Shown here: piece after piece, positions 38,823-47,803 of the stretch
How the letters are laid out: each line of letters opens with the position of its first letter
Position numbering within the stretch: the first letter of the stretch is position 1
From: Eubacterium plexicaudatum ASF492
GTDB lineage: Bacteria; Bacillota; Clostridia; Lachnospirales; Lachnospiraceae
Assembly: GCF_000364225.2 (NCBI RefSeq)
Contig: NZ_AQFT02000001.1
Span: forward strand, 3,739,501-3,803,500
DNA length: 64,000 bases
Reading direction: 5' to 3'
Program-made: the position numbers and the translations under genes
Notes under the pieces: generated by a model
The model's input: the letters and a program-made list of their open reading frames with translations, nothing else
Told to the model about the DNA's origin: nothing
Databases searched by the model: none

Positions 38823-39179
38823 TTACGTTCCCTCCGTTTCTCTAGCTTTTCTGATACCCTCTGCGGCTCCCTCTATGATGACAAGCTCCTTTTCGTCCAT
38901 ATCGTTCAGCATCCGGTCAATATGTTTCCGGCGCTCACTTTCGCCGCCCAGCTTGTCCGGGTAGAAAAATTCATCCACGGAAATATCAAAAAGGGTAACG
39001 AGCTTGTAAAAGGCGTTGAGGCTGGTGTGCTGGCCCCGGTTCTCAATATACATGATGGAGCAAGGGGTGAGGTCTACAAGCTGGGCCAGGTGCTCCTGCG
39101 TCCAGCCTTTGGCTTTTCGTCTGCGCTTGATTTCTTGGCCCAGGGCATGACAGTCCAGGCGTTTTTCATATTGGTACAT
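38823..39179 (-). CDS. XRE-family regulator
   Basis: A 118-residue protein with an N-terminal Cro/C1 helix-turn-helix (GQEIKRRRKAKGWTQEHLAQ, then LTPCSIMYIENRGQ) and a short helical tail (MLNDMDEKELVIIEGAAEGI). Start MYQYEKRLDCHALG at 39179. Regulators of this size are common in Tn1549-type elements next to two-component systems. Divergent from the following response regulator. Confidence 0.85.
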   Translation of the reverse strand: MYQYEKRLDCHALGQEIKRRRKAKGWTQEHLAQLVDLTPCSIMYIENRGQHTSLNAFYKLVTLFDISVDEFFYPDKLGGESERRKHIDRMLNDMDEKELVIIEGAAEGIRKARETEGT

Positions 39180-39322
39180 TCTCACATCACCCCTATATTA
39201 TTTTACATTTCGGGGTGAAATATGAGAACGAAACATAATTTTATTTTTAAGTAGTATTTTATTTCATTCGGCAAGATTGCGAAATACGCCGAGCAGAGGT
39301 ATAATAGGCAGGAAATTTGGAA

Positions 39323-39341
39323 ACTACACACTAATCACAAA
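39323..39341 (+). promoter_or_regulatory. Response-regulator binding half-sites upstream of the regulator gene
   Basis: ACTACACA (39323-39330) and ATCACAAA (39334-39341), start-to-start 11 bp. The same pair in the same spacing lies upstream of the lipoprotein gene at 41499, which suggests autoregulation. Confidence 0.55.
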
Positions 39342-39373
39342 ATTCTATGGTATGCTTTTTCGGAGGTGGCATT

Positions 39374-40045
39374 ATGCAAAGGATTTTAGTTGTTGAGGAT
39401 GACTTGGACATTCAAGAATTATTGAAGAACTTTCTGCAAGAGGTAGGCTATGACATTGTTTTAGCAAATGACGGAGTGGAGGCTCTTTCTGTATTTTCAG
39501 CCGCACAGTTTGACTTGGTGCTGCTTGATGTAATGCTCCCCAAAATTGATGGGTTTGCCGTTTGCGAATTTATAAGAAAACGGTCCCAGGTTCCTATCAT
39601 CATGCTTACCGCATTGAGCGGAGAGGAAGAACAAATCCGGGGACTGGATTTGCAAGTTGATGATTACATCACAAAACCCTTTTCTATGCCGATTTTAATT
39701 CGGAAGATTGCCGCCGTCCTGCGGCGGAGCGGCGGGCCGCATGAAGATGAACCCAAAGCGATTTCCTATCAGAACCTTGTTTTGGATTACGACAATTACA
39801 CAGCCACGGTGGACGGGGCTGTGTATGAACTGACACAGCGAGAATTTGAAGTGCTGAAAGAACTGCTCACGAATCAAGGACGCATTTTGACCCGTCAAAA
39901 CCTTTTGGACAAACTGTGGCGGTATGACTTTTATGGGGACGAGCGTGTAGTTGATACTCATATCAAAAACTTGCGGAAGAAGTTGGGCATTAATTTTATC
40001 CGGACAATCAGAGGGGTGGGATATAAAATTGATAAGAAAAATTAA
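39374..40045 (+). CDS. OmpR-family response regulator
   Basis: A 223-residue regulator: receiver with Glu8-Asp9-Asp10, phospho-acceptor Asp52 (LVLLDVMLPKIDG), Thr79 and Lys101 (DDYITKPFS), then a winged helix (LTQREFEVLKELLTNQGRIL, FIRTIRGVGYKID). Start at 39374 (MQRILVVEDD) has GGAGGTGG in front; the frame is open 9 codons further. The kinase gene overlaps its end. Likely targets are its own promoter and the lipoprotein gene, from the shared repeats. Confidence 0.92.
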   Translation: MQRILVVEDDLDIQELLKNFLQEVGYDIVLANDGVEALSVFSAAQFDLVLLDVMLPKIDGFAVCEFIRKRSQVPIIMLTALSGEEEQIRGLDLQVDDYITKPFSMPILIRKIAAVLRRSGGPHEDEPKAISYQNLVLDYDNYTATVDGAVYELTQREFEVLKELLTNQGRILTRQNLLDKLWRYDFYGDERVVDTHIKNLRKKLGINFIRTIRGVGYKIDKKN

Positions 40046-41456
40046 AAGTAGTTTATATGCAAAAGTGTTTCTCACCACAACAGCGATGCTTTTATGTACG
40101 TCATTATTGGTATTTAGCTTATTAGCATGGTTGATGCCGCAAACCTATTCCAATAGGCTGAATACAGTCTTGGATGAACGGGCGCAGCGTTTTGTTTCCG
40201 AACTGGAGCAAGTAGCTTTTCCGAATAGCGGCGGTTTGTTCGACCAGCTTCTTCAAGATACGGAAATCAATTCCGTTGAACTGTATAATGGCAAAGGTGA
40301 GTTCGTGCCCTTGCCAACAGAACTATTTACCGAAGCGTGGGACGGTGACACGGCGTATATTGAGCAAATGCAGATTAATGAGTTGCGCAAAACTGCCCCC
40401 CTTCTGTCGGGCAGCTACCACTTTTCCTTTTCTGATAGCAATGAGCGATATATGCTCATCGTTTACGGAACAGCAGAACAAATCGGGGAATTGCAGCAGT
40501 CTTTTATCCATGTATTTCCGTTTATCCTATTAATCGTTTTAGCAGTTGCTTTTATTGTGTCTTCGCTTTACTCTTGTATGATTACAAAGCCTGTACTGGA
40601 AATCAGCTGCATATCCGAAAAGATGTCTGACTTGCAGTTGAATTGGACAGTTGATGAACAACGGACTGATGAGTTAGGAACACTGGGGAAAAGCCTAAAC
40701 AGGCTATCGTACAATCTTTCTGTCACCCTCTCTGATTTGCAAAACGCAAACAAGAGACTCGAAGCCGATATTGAGCATGAAAAGAAATTGGAACAGGCAC
40801 GTACAAATTTCTTTTCGGCGGTGTCCCATGAATTGAAAACGCCTATTACAATTATGAAAGGTCAATTAGAGGGGATGCTACTTGGTATCGGTGCATATAA
40901 AGACCGGGAGAAATATCTGACAAGGGTGCTGGAAATTGCCAACACGCTGGAAACGATGGTTCAAGAAATATTGACAATTTCACGTTTGGAAACTGCGGGG
41001 ACCGATTTCAAGAAAGACCGTTTGGACTGCATCCAAATTATAAAATCTTACTTGAATGAAACAGAGGATTTAATCGCGGGAAAAGATTTGCAAATACACC
41101 TTGATATATCATTGTCTCTTTCCATAAGCGGAAATAAAATGTTAATGGAAAAAGTGTTTTCCAACCTTATCGGAAATGCAATCAAATATTCCCCGCATGG
41201 GGCGGACATCCGGATTTCTGCGCTGTCGGAACATGGGCGGGCAGTATTCTCTGTTGAAAACATGGGAGAACACATACCAGCAGATAGTATTCCGAAGTTG
41301 TTTGATGCTTTCTACCGTGTAGAACAGTCAAGGAGCCGGACAACGGGTGGAAGCGGGTTAGGGTTGTATATCGTGCAGGAGATACTACACCTGCATGGAA
41401 GTGAATGTACGGTCTGCAATACACAGGCCGGGGTAAAGTTTTCTTTTACAATCTGA
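40029..41456 (+). CDS. Sensor histidine kinase
   Basis: A ~475-residue kinase: helix at 12-34, ~125-residue external sensor domain, helix at ~162-182, HAMP linker (ITKPVLEISCISEKMS), His267 (FFSAVSHELKTPITIMKGQL), N box NLIGNAIKYSPHG, G2 SGLGLYIVQEIL. I choose the TTG at 40029 (LIRKIKSSLYAKVF), preceded by GGGGTGGG and overlapping the regulator by 17 bases, because the frame upstream is only regulator shadow. Signal unknown; the external domain implies an extracellular cue. Confidence 0.88.
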   Translation: MIRKIKSSLYAKVFLTTTAMLLCTSLLVFSLLAWLMPQTYSNRLNTVLDERAQRFVSELEQVAFPNSGGLFDQLLQDTEINSVELYNGKGEFVPLPTELFTEAWDGDTAYIEQMQINELRKTAPLLSGSYHFSFSDSNERYMLIVYGTAEQIGELQQSFIHVFPFILLIVLAVAFIVSSLYSCMITKPVLEISCISEKMSDLQLNWTVDEQRTDELGTLGKSLNRLSYNLSVTLSDLQNANKRLEADIEHEKKLEQARTNFFSAVSHELKTPITIMKGQLEGMLLGIGAYKDREKYLTRVLEIANTLETMVQEILTISRLETAGTDFKKDRLDCIQIIKSYLNETEDLIAGKDLQIHLDISLSLSISGNKMLMEKVFSNLIGNAIKYSPHGADIRISALSEHGRAVFSVENMGEHIPADSIPKLFDAFYRVEQSRSRTTGGSGLGLYIVQEILHLHGSECTVCNTQAGVKFSFTI

Positions 41457-41463
41457 CAGATAT

Positions 41464-41497
41464 AGAAAAGCGGCGGGCGATTGCCCCGCCGCTTTTC
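41464..41497 (+). terminator. Terminator of the two-component operon
   Basis: AAAAGCGGCGGG / CCCGCCGCTTTT stem with a short loop, 8 bases after the kinase stop. Confidence 0.85.
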
Positions 41498-41498
41498 A

Positions 41499-41539
41499 AC
41501 TACACATAAATCACAAACTAATCCCAAACGTATCACAAA
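41499..41539 (+). promoter_or_regulatory. Four direct repeats with 11-bp period (operator)
   Basis: ACTACACA 41499, ATCACAAA 41510, ATCCCAAA 41521, ATCACAAA 41532: starts exactly 11 bp apart, the pattern bound by OmpR-type dimers. A -10-like TACACT is at 41560-41565, 20 bp downstream. Confidence 0.65.
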
Positions 41540-41588
41540 AAAGGGTGGTATTCTTTAGGTACACTCAAAGAAAGGATGGTGTTTTCAA

Positions 41589-42506
41589 ATGAAAAACACA
41601 AAGAAAATCTCATATGCACTTCTGGCCCTGCTTCTTGTAGTCTGCCTTGCCGGATGTAGTGCGGCTGCTGCATCGGTACTTCCGCATGGAAGCGGTGAAA
41701 CATCCGCATTGCCCTCGGAGTCGACATCTATGTACGATGTGGCCTATGCAGAAAATGGTGTCGAAGATGCTGCCCACGATGAAGCGGTGTTGAAGGAGCA
41801 ACTCAAGAACTATGAAGAATTTGGCATGGTCTACGATTCGGATAAAGATGTGTTGTATTACAACGGGAAGTTGATCAGATGGTTTGAAGATTATTACGAG
41901 TTGAGTGCTGAAGAGCGGGCAGGCATAGACTTTTTCAACGAGAACGGAGTGGTTGATGTTTATGCTGTTCGGGATTTTAGTAACCTCATTCAAAATGACG
42001 ACGGCTCCTTTGACCCTGGCGGCAAAATAGTTGGATTGAAAGAATTTTCTGATAAGGAATTTGCTGAACGAGACATCACTACCATAAAAAACCCGCCAAG
42101 AGATGTATGTTATGCTAGCGGTGGGCCGCTGACGCCGGATGAAGCACAGGCTATAGCAGACGAATATGCCGCATTTGGTGTTACCTATGACGCCAGCATT
42201 GACCAGTGGTATTTCAACGGTGAAAAAGTACGGTTCTTCCAAGATGTGCTGACATCCAATAGCGAGAGCCTAACCGGCGGAAATTTCCATGGTGCAATCC
42301 GCAGTTCGTGGAACGAAAACGGTTCAATCGACATCTATACGGTTCGTGACTTTACAAATCTGAACACTTCCGGGAATGGAACGCTGACCGGCGTAGAGAA
42401 ATTCAGCCAAGCGGAATTTGACGAACACACGCAGACGGAATTTGACGAACACATGCAGAGAGAAGTACAAACCAGCTCGGGTGAGTGTGTGGTAATTCAA
42501 GAGTAA
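41589..42506 (+). CDS. Lipoprotein with two internal repeats
   Basis: A 305-residue lipoprotein: signal peptide with lipobox LAGC (Cys at 23), a short Ser/Thr-rich linker, then two copies of a ~65-residue unit (EFGMVYDSDKDVLYYNGKL...VDVYAVRDFSNL and AFGVTYDASIDQWYFNGEK...IDIYTVRDFTNL). Near the end a 12-residue direct repeat occurs (AEFDEHTQ / TEFDEHMQ). AAGGATGG precedes the ATG. The adjacent operator repeats suggest control by the upstream two-component system. Function unknown; perhaps a surface sensor or ligand-binding partner of the kinase. Confidence 0.85.
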   Translation: MKNTKKISYALLALLLVVCLAGCSAAAASVLPHGSGETSALPSESTSMYDVAYAENGVEDAAHDEAVLKEQLKNYEEFGMVYDSDKDVLYYNGKLIRWFEDYYELSAEERAGIDFFNENGVVDVYAVRDFSNLIQNDDGSFDPGGKIVGLKEFSDKEFAERDITTIKNPPRDVCYASGGPLTPDEAQAIADEYAAFGVTYDASIDQWYFNGEKVRFFQDVLTSNSESLTGGNFHGAIRSSWNENGSIDIYTVRDFTNLNTSGNGTLTGVEKFSQAEFDEHTQTEFDEHMQREVQTSSGECVVIQE

Positions 42507-42515
42507 CGACTGCCG

Positions 42516-42547
42516 CACGACGGCAAAAGAAAAAAAGCCGTCGTACA
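42516..42547 (+). terminator. Stem-loop after the lipoprotein gene
   Basis: CACGACGGC and GCCGTCGT(A) arms around an A-rich loop. A T-tract is on the other strand only, so direction is unclear. Confidence 0.4.
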
Positions 42548-42612
42548 GTAGAGCATTGTCACGCCCCAGCACGCGGTGGCTTTGAGAAATCAAGGCCGCC
42601 GCTCTTTTATTG

Positions 42613-42906
42613 TGCGCCCGGCGGCGCACGTTTCTAACGGGTGAAAGTCCCGAATCCGCCCGGTAGTGGGAAGGATACAGCCGAAGGCAAGGGTGTCCGC
42701 TGTGAGGCGGAATCTGAAGGAAGCCAGATGTAGGGAGCATACTAACCTGCGGGCAAATCTCCGGTCTGACGAACAGAAATCACATAGGAGGTTATGCATG
42801 AGGGTAAGACTGCAATATAAACCGAAGCCCAGTAACTACACGGAATCATGCATGATAGATGTGGCAGATGGATGGATAGAAAGAAACGTGTGGTACCCGG
42901 GGAGGT
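42613..42906 (+). ncRNA. Group II intron 5' fragment (domain I)
   Basis: Begins GTGCGCCCGGCGGCGCAC, the usual GUGCG intron start, followed by conserved domain I elements (GGGTGAAAGTCCCG, GCCGAAGGCAAGGGTGTCC, CTGAAGGAAGCC). Only ~290 bp remain; no reverse transcriptase and no clear domain V. It abuts the truncated relaxase gene. AGGAGG and ATG at 42798 open a short frame (MRVRLQYKPKPSNY) whose relation to an intron protein is unclear. Confidence 0.6.
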
Positions 42907-43262
42907 CTGTCGATATGGGTGCAGACCACAAAGGCGTGATTACCCTTGGTGAACCGTTTGGCAAACTCCATGCCCAACCGGTTGGCTTCTTCCGGGGTAA
43001 TCTCGCCGGGGACAAAGGACTGCCGGACATGGTAGGCAAGTACATCGTCCGCGCCGCGTACCCGTCCGGTGGTGGAAATGTATTCCCGTTTCGCCAGCAG
43101 AAACTCGGCGTCGGCTACCCGGCTGTCACACGCAAAGCCGGTGACGAGCCTGCCGTTATCTGTCTTTTGCGGGTTGGATACATAGTCGATAATGTCAATG
43201 ACTGCCTGACTTTCGGTGCGGCCCTTGCCGATGTGCAGCGGCATGATGCGTGTGGTTGCCAT
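42907..43262 (-). pseudogene. Conjugative relaxase, N-terminal fragment
   Basis: 118 residues of a MobA/MobL-type relaxase as in Tn1549-like elements: MATTRIMPLHIGKGRTESQA, YVSNPQKTDNGRLVTGFACD, GMEFAKRFTKGNHAFVVCTH-ID. It stops at the His-containing catalytic motif, where the intron fragment begins, so nicking activity is lost. Confidence 0.8.
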
Positions 43263-43366
43263 GATGGAATCCTCCCTTCATAACAATACGGCCTGCATAT
43301 GCAGACCGCTTGTTTCTTTTATTCTCCATTTTTATATCGGATAACCGGAATCTGTTTGACCTTTTT

Positions 43367-43527
43367 TCAAATGGTCCGGCGTTCTAACGCAAAGACCATA
43401 TCGCTGGTACGCTCAAAAATCCGATGTCCTTTTTCCAGCTTATCCCGCATTTACAATGCTGTAAGCCGATGAATTGCTGTTTCATTTTTCTGCCGCAGCC
43501 GGGGCAGACTTTATTACTGGTTCCCAT
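43367..43527 (-). CDS. Small zinc-ribbon protein (frame broken once)
   Basis: A ~53-residue protein: MGTSNKVCPGCGRKMKQQFI, then QHCKCGISWKKD, a four-Cys zinc ribbon. As given the frame ends early (stop ~43390); adding one base in the A5 at 43415-43419 gives a tail FFERTSDMVFALERRTI to 43367. The ATG overlaps the end of the YhcG gene by 14 bases. Too short to assign a function. Confidence 0.5.
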
Positions 43528-44553
43528 CGTTTTTGTCATGCCATTTTTTCAGAACCGCCTCTACCTGCGCGACCAGCTGCTCCTTGTCTGGCATATAGAG
43601 GACATAGCGGGATGCAAAGATATTGTTGGATAAACCGCCCAGCGCATACTCCGCCGCCACACCATCCTTATCGGTACAGAGGATAATGCCGATAGGCGGA
43701 TTGTCATCATGGTCATTGACTTCCGCCGCATAGTAGTTGAGGTACATATTCAGCTGTCCGGCAGCTTCCGGCGTCAGCTTTTTGTTTTCAATTCAATCAG
43801 CACATAGGCCCGCAGGATTTTGTTGTAGAAAACCATGTCCACATAGTAGTGGGTATTGTTTAGGGTAATCCGCTGCTGGGTTCCTACAAACATGAATCTC
43901 CGGCCAAGTTCCAGCAGGAATTTTTCAATCTGCATCACAAGCGCCCGTTCCAGATCGCTTTCCAAGTAAGGCTTGTTTTCTGGAATCCCCAAAAACTCAA
44001 ATACATAGGGATCGCGGATAATATCGGCTGGCTGTGCGATTTCAATTCCCTTTTGTGCCAGCGAGAGAACCTTTTCTTTGTTGGCGTCGCCACTGGATAA
44101 TAAGAGGCGTTCATACAAGGAGCTTTCAATCTGCCGTTTCAGCTCCCGTACCGACCAGCCGGAATTGACAGCCTCTTTTTCATAAAAGCTGCGTTTGCTC
44201 TCATCGGAGATCGTCAAAAGCTCGCAGTAATGGGACCATGACAATTTAACAGACGCTGTCTGTTGAATTGGGTAAGACTGATAAAACCGCCTCATAAATT
44301 GAATGTTGGAAACAGAAAAACCCTTGCCAAACTCCCTTGTCAGTTCTTTGGAAAGTTCTTTTAAGGTCTGCCTTCCATACTCTGCGCGAAGCTGGCTTTG
44401 CTGCTCATACTCCACGATAATCCGGCCAATGTTCCAGTAGGTTGTAAGCAGCTCGGTATTGACCTGTTGAGCGATATTATTTCTTGCGTTTTCCAGTAAT
44501 TTTCTGATTTCCAAAATCATCGGATTGTTCGGTGATAATTGATAATTCTCCAT
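43514..44553 (-). CDS. YhcG/DUF1016 family PD-(D/E)XK nuclease protein (frame broken once)
   Basis: A ~346-residue protein. N-terminal DUF1016_N (ELLTTYWNIGRIIVEYEQQS, FGKGFSVSNIQFMRRFYQSY) and C-terminal nuclease domain (NTHYYVDMVFYN with Asp, YVLIELKTKK with E-x-K, PPIGIILCTDKD). The raw frame stops at 43774; adding one A in the T5 at 43779-43783 gives ELKTKKLTPEAAGQLNMYLN. Start 44553 (MENYQLSPN) has AAGGAGGG ~13 bases upstream. The family is often linked to restriction-modification or mobile DNA. Confidence 0.85.
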
Positions 44554-44716
44554 ACTCAGCTTGTTCCCTCCTTGCCTATGGACGATTATACCACGAAGCC
44601 GCAAAAAAATAAATGCCCGAAACAAAAGCCAAGCCTGTCAGCAAAAAAGAAAAAGGCGGAGAGAGAAGCGGCGAAGAACGCCGTTCCTCCCTCCGCAGAT
44701 GGGGCAGACTCTCCGG

Positions 44717-44797
44717 TCAGGAGAGCTTGGAAAGCTGGGCCAGTATCTTCTGCACACCCTCCCAGAGCTGTTCCTGCCGCTGGGATATATCTTCCAT
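44717..44797 (-). pseudogene. Short 3' gene fragment cut by the transposon
   Basis: Minus-strand frame MEDISQRQEQLWEGVQKILA-QLSKLS ends at a stop at 44717 and begins at the left end of the element at 44798. It looks like a coiled-coil C-terminus. No assignment. Confidence 0.3.
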
Positions 44798-45350
44798 TGT
44801 CAGCCAGCAAATTAAATTTATCTATTACCGCAGGTTTGCTGCAAATTAAAATCTTCATTCTAAAAAACATTACTATGTAAATGTGCCGTTTTTTCCGGCA
44901 CATTGTTTTCGGTATTGAATCCCCAAATCCATTGGTATATATTGGTGTATGGAACAAAAAAAGAAAGAACCAAACTCCCCAGCCGGTTCTTTCTTCCTGT
45001 AATGGCATCCGGTACTAAGGTGGATGCACTAAAAACACTACAATACTATGATAAGAAGAAACTCACTGATTTGCAAGATAATTCGTATAAAAAAACATCC
45101 ATACAGCTTTTCAATGAATATATGCTGTCTTATTCATGGGAGGATGAGGCATGTCCATGGTGCGGCTCCAAAGGGAACTGCGTCTCCCATGGCTCTTACA
45201 TACGCTCCATGGCTGATTTCACGTATGGAAAGACAGTCTATGTGGAAATCTGTGTCCTGCGGCTGTGCTGTGCAAGCTGCGGGCATACCCATGCCATCCT
45301 CCCTGATGTCATCATCCCTTACTCTGAATATGGCCTTTTGTTCATCCTTC
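44798..45350 (+). mobile_element. Truncated relative of the Mu/Tn7-like transposon
   Basis: Left end TGTCAGCCAGCAAATTAAA at 44798 matches the end at 30392; a second GCAAATTAAAATC lies ~50 bp inward. The leader hairpin (44961-44971 with 44985-44995) and the start of the zinc-finger gene (45048: MIRRNSLICKIIRI; then CPWCGSKGNC, CCASCGHTHAILPDVIIPYS) are present. It breaks off near 45350 after GLLFILR; transposase and ATPase are missing. The zinc-finger frame slips once at about 45080. Confidence 0.75.
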
Positions 45351-45522
45351 GTCCGTCAAAGCAGAACTTGAACAAAGCAGCAATTTTGATAATCCATTTC
45401 TTACTCTCCTTAATCGTTTATTTATATTGGTTTACATGATAGTTTGATACGATTGTTGAGATACTTAGGATTGTATAAAATTTGCTCAGTTGAAATTTGT
45501 TTTAAAGTCTATACGATAAGCA

Positions 45523-46161
45523 TTATTCGCCAACTGTAAATTCATATTCCCAGTATCCTTTCATTTCTAATGGCTGTTCTGCTTTCTGCAAACCATAAAT
45601 TGACTCAATTACCAACATATATTTTGTCCCTTTTGAAAGCGTTTCAATACCAGCCGGCTGCATAAACGCGGTTTTTCCATCTTCTAGCTCACCGACTGTT
45701 TCCTGCTGTCCACGAGCTGAATATATTTCAGTTCCAGAAGTATCTATAATTTGATAATCCCCTAAAGCAACTGATCCCCCAATAAGAGAGATATATGGTT
45801 CCTTATTGCCCATTTCAAGAAATGTAACTGTTAATGGAATAACCAATTTCCCATCTTCAACAACAGCCGGTGCGGCTTGAATTTGTATCTCTTGTGTTGC
45901 ATTTTCGTATTCTGTCCCTACTACAGCGCCATCCCACCACCTGACAATATCTTTATAGAAGCCTTCTATCGAAGATGCAATGGACGGAATGCAAACACAT
46001 ACAGATATGACACTAAATAAAATAGCGGCTGCCACTGCTGTCTTGCTCCATCCTCCCTTTTTTCTCCTATTGTGCTTTCCTACCATATTATAACACCCCG
46101 CTTCCTGAACATGATGAATGCCAATATTTCCAATAGCCTCTGAGATTCTTTCTCTTTTCAT
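45523..46161 (-). CDS. DUF4179-type membrane-anchored anti-sigma-like protein
   Basis: A 212-residue protein: short cytoplasmic N-terminus (MKRERISEAIGNIGIHHVQE), one membrane helix at ~42-62 (AVAAAILFSVISVCVCIPSI), external beta-rich domain (LVIPLTVTFLEMGNKEPYIS). It follows the ECF sigma gene with a 4-base overlap, the standard sigma/anti-sigma layout. The external part may sense envelope stress. Confidence 0.8.
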   Translation of the reverse strand: MKRERISEAIGNIGIHHVQEAGCYNMVGKHNRRKKGGWSKTAVAAAILFSVISVCVCIPSIASSIEGFYKDIVRWWDGAVVGTEYENATQEIQIQAAPAVVEDGKLVIPLTVTFLEMGNKEPYISLIGGSVALGDYQIIDTSGTEIYSARGQQETVGELEDGKTAFMQPAGIETLSKGTKYMLVIESIYGLQKAEQPLEMKGYWEYEFTVGE

Positions 46162-46724
46162 ATTTCATACCCTTCTTTCTTTAAATATAGTTTTAGTTTC
46201 CCGCGAATACGTGAAAGGCGGACATACACATTGTTTTCGCTCAATTTCATCCGCATGGCTATATCCGTAATCGAATCTGAATACCAATATCGCCGCACAA
46301 ACAGTACACGATTCTCCTGATTCAATGTGTCTAAAAAATGGTCAATCAGGCACGACAGTTCCTTTGCGGATATTTCTTCTTCCACATTCCTTTCCGATGC
46401 CAGACATTCTTCCAACTCATCTAATGCCGCATCATAAATACTATTTCTCTTTAAAGCAGTATTTTTATGATATTTTGCAATAGAGAGATTTCGGACAATC
46501 CGACATACATATGCCAAAAGCGGATTTGGATTATTTGGTGGTATTGTATTCCAAACTCCCAAATAAGCATCGTTCACGCATTCTTCTGCATCAAGTGGAT
46601 TATTTAAAATATTTTTTGCAATCGTACTATATACAGCTCCGTATTTCACTGACAATTCTGCGATTGCCTGTTCTGAACGTTCAAAAAACAATGTGATGAT
46701 TTCTCTGTCATCCAATCCCGTCAC
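46158..46724 (-). CDS. ECF-type RNA polymerase sigma factor
   Basis: A ~188-residue sigma-70 family protein: region 2 (LDAEECVNDAYLGVWNTIPP, YVCRIVRNLSIAKYHKN) and region 4 (LFVRRYWYSDSITDIAMRMK, LSENNVYVRLSRIRGKL). The start is a GTG (46724) or the TTG four codons on; GGAAGGGGG lies just upstream. Probably activates its own operon and is held by the DUF4179 partner. Confidence 0.88.
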   Translation of the reverse strand: MTGLDDREIITLFFERSEQAIAELSVKYGAVYSTIAKNILNNPLDAEECVNDAYLGVWNTIPPNNPNPLLAYVCRIVRNLSIAKYHKNTALKRNSIYDAALDELEECLASERNVEEEISAKELSCLIDHFLDTLNQENRVLFVRRYWYSDSITDIAMRMKLSENNVYVRLSRIRGKLKLYLKKEGYEI

Positions 46725-47596
46725 CCCCTTCCTTTTCTAGGCTCATCTATTAACTATAGATTAACAACAAATTCTTACAATAATTTTTTTGTTTACACTT
46801 CATTGCTAATTACAAAATGTATTCTACCTTATTTGAGATACAAATTACCATAAAATATAACTTTAACATAAATCCCCCCAATCTCGAAAATTTTTACTCT
46901 CTGTTCTGTAACTCCCTTAAATGCCTAAGCTGCGCTTTACTTAATGTTATCGGTTTCCCAATCCTGACAAGATTTAGGGTACAATTATCGAAACATTTTG
47001 GACTGTATAAAATTACTCATTTAATCTTCTTAAAAGGAGTGAAGGGGCTTCCGTAGTAGTCGGCATTTGTGGGAAAATCTAAACTTTTGGATTTTCCCAC
47101 AAATCCAAACTTAGGAGAAATCCAAACTTTTCTGAAAATGTCTTGATAATAGGGAATTCTTGTAGAAAAAGGTTTGGAATTCATTTCACCAAATGCAATG
47201 CTCCAATTATGATAAAACGAGAAAAACACTGTTATTTAGCTCTGTTCCAACTAATTTATTTCTATTTTTGACAAGAGGAAGCTAAAACAAAATCCAAACT
47301 TTTCTATCAGAAAACGCCTTGAATAAAGGATTTACAGAAGAAAGTTTGGATTTCTCAAAAGTTTGGATTTGTGGTAATGTGTATAACTGGCTGTCTTATG
47401 GAGTTGTGGGTAACTCTGTTCATAGGACGTGGGAAAGCGGCTCTTTCGCTTTTCCATGTGCTGTGAATAGAGTTATCCATGACGGAATAGCCTGTTATGC
47501 ACATTTCCATAATGCTTGTCTTTGGGTCTTTGATTTCTTTGGTTCGGAATAGTGTGGTGCTGGCGGTCTATCTCTTGTTTTCGGTTGCTTGCTTCT
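46725..47596. other. Non-coding region with iterons and DnaA-box-like sites (candidate origin)
   Basis: No supported gene. Between 47069 and 47373 at least five close copies of AAATCCAAACTTTT occur (plus strand 47101, 47118, 47290; minus strand 47341, 47358) plus weaker ones near 47077 and 47167. A perfect 11-bp stem GTGGGAAAATC/GATTTTCCCAC is at 47069-47100. DnaA-box-like TGTGGGTAA (~47404) and TGTGAATA...TTATCCATG (~47460-47480) follow. This fits a replication origin of a plasmid or replicating conjugative element; not proven. Confidence 0.5.
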
Positions 47597-47737
47597 TTAC
47601 CGTACATGAGCATTCGCGCCCGGATTGTCGTTGCCGTAGCCCTCCATGAGGTTAATCACGCCCCAGATACCAAGCCCGGCTCCAAGTGCTACAACAAGGG
47701 TCTGCAAAACGTCTACTGCGCTATTGAAAAATGCCAT
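47597..47737 (-). CDS. Maff2-family mobile-element protein (truncated)
   Basis: 46 residues: MAFFNSAVDVLQTLVVALGA, GLGIWGVINLMEGYGNDNPG. This is the hydrophobic N-terminus of Maff2 proteins, pilin-like small membrane proteins of Tn1549-type conjugation modules, usually ~70 residues or more. It ends early (ANAHVR). AAAGGAT precedes the ATG. Lies downstream of traG as in such elements. Confidence 0.75.
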   Translation of the reverse strand: MAFFNSAVDVLQTLVVALGAGLGIWGVINLMEGYGNDNPGANAHVR

Positions 47738-47803
47738 AAATATATCCTTTCTGCCGCGTCTGCGGCTGTCCGGCAAGCGGACAAAAGGCGGTCTGCCATG
47801 CTG

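Noticed and set aside
47069..47373. Possible CRISPR array
   Set aside because: Repeats are ~14 bp, in both directions and unevenly spaced, with no unique spacers of constant length and no cas genes.
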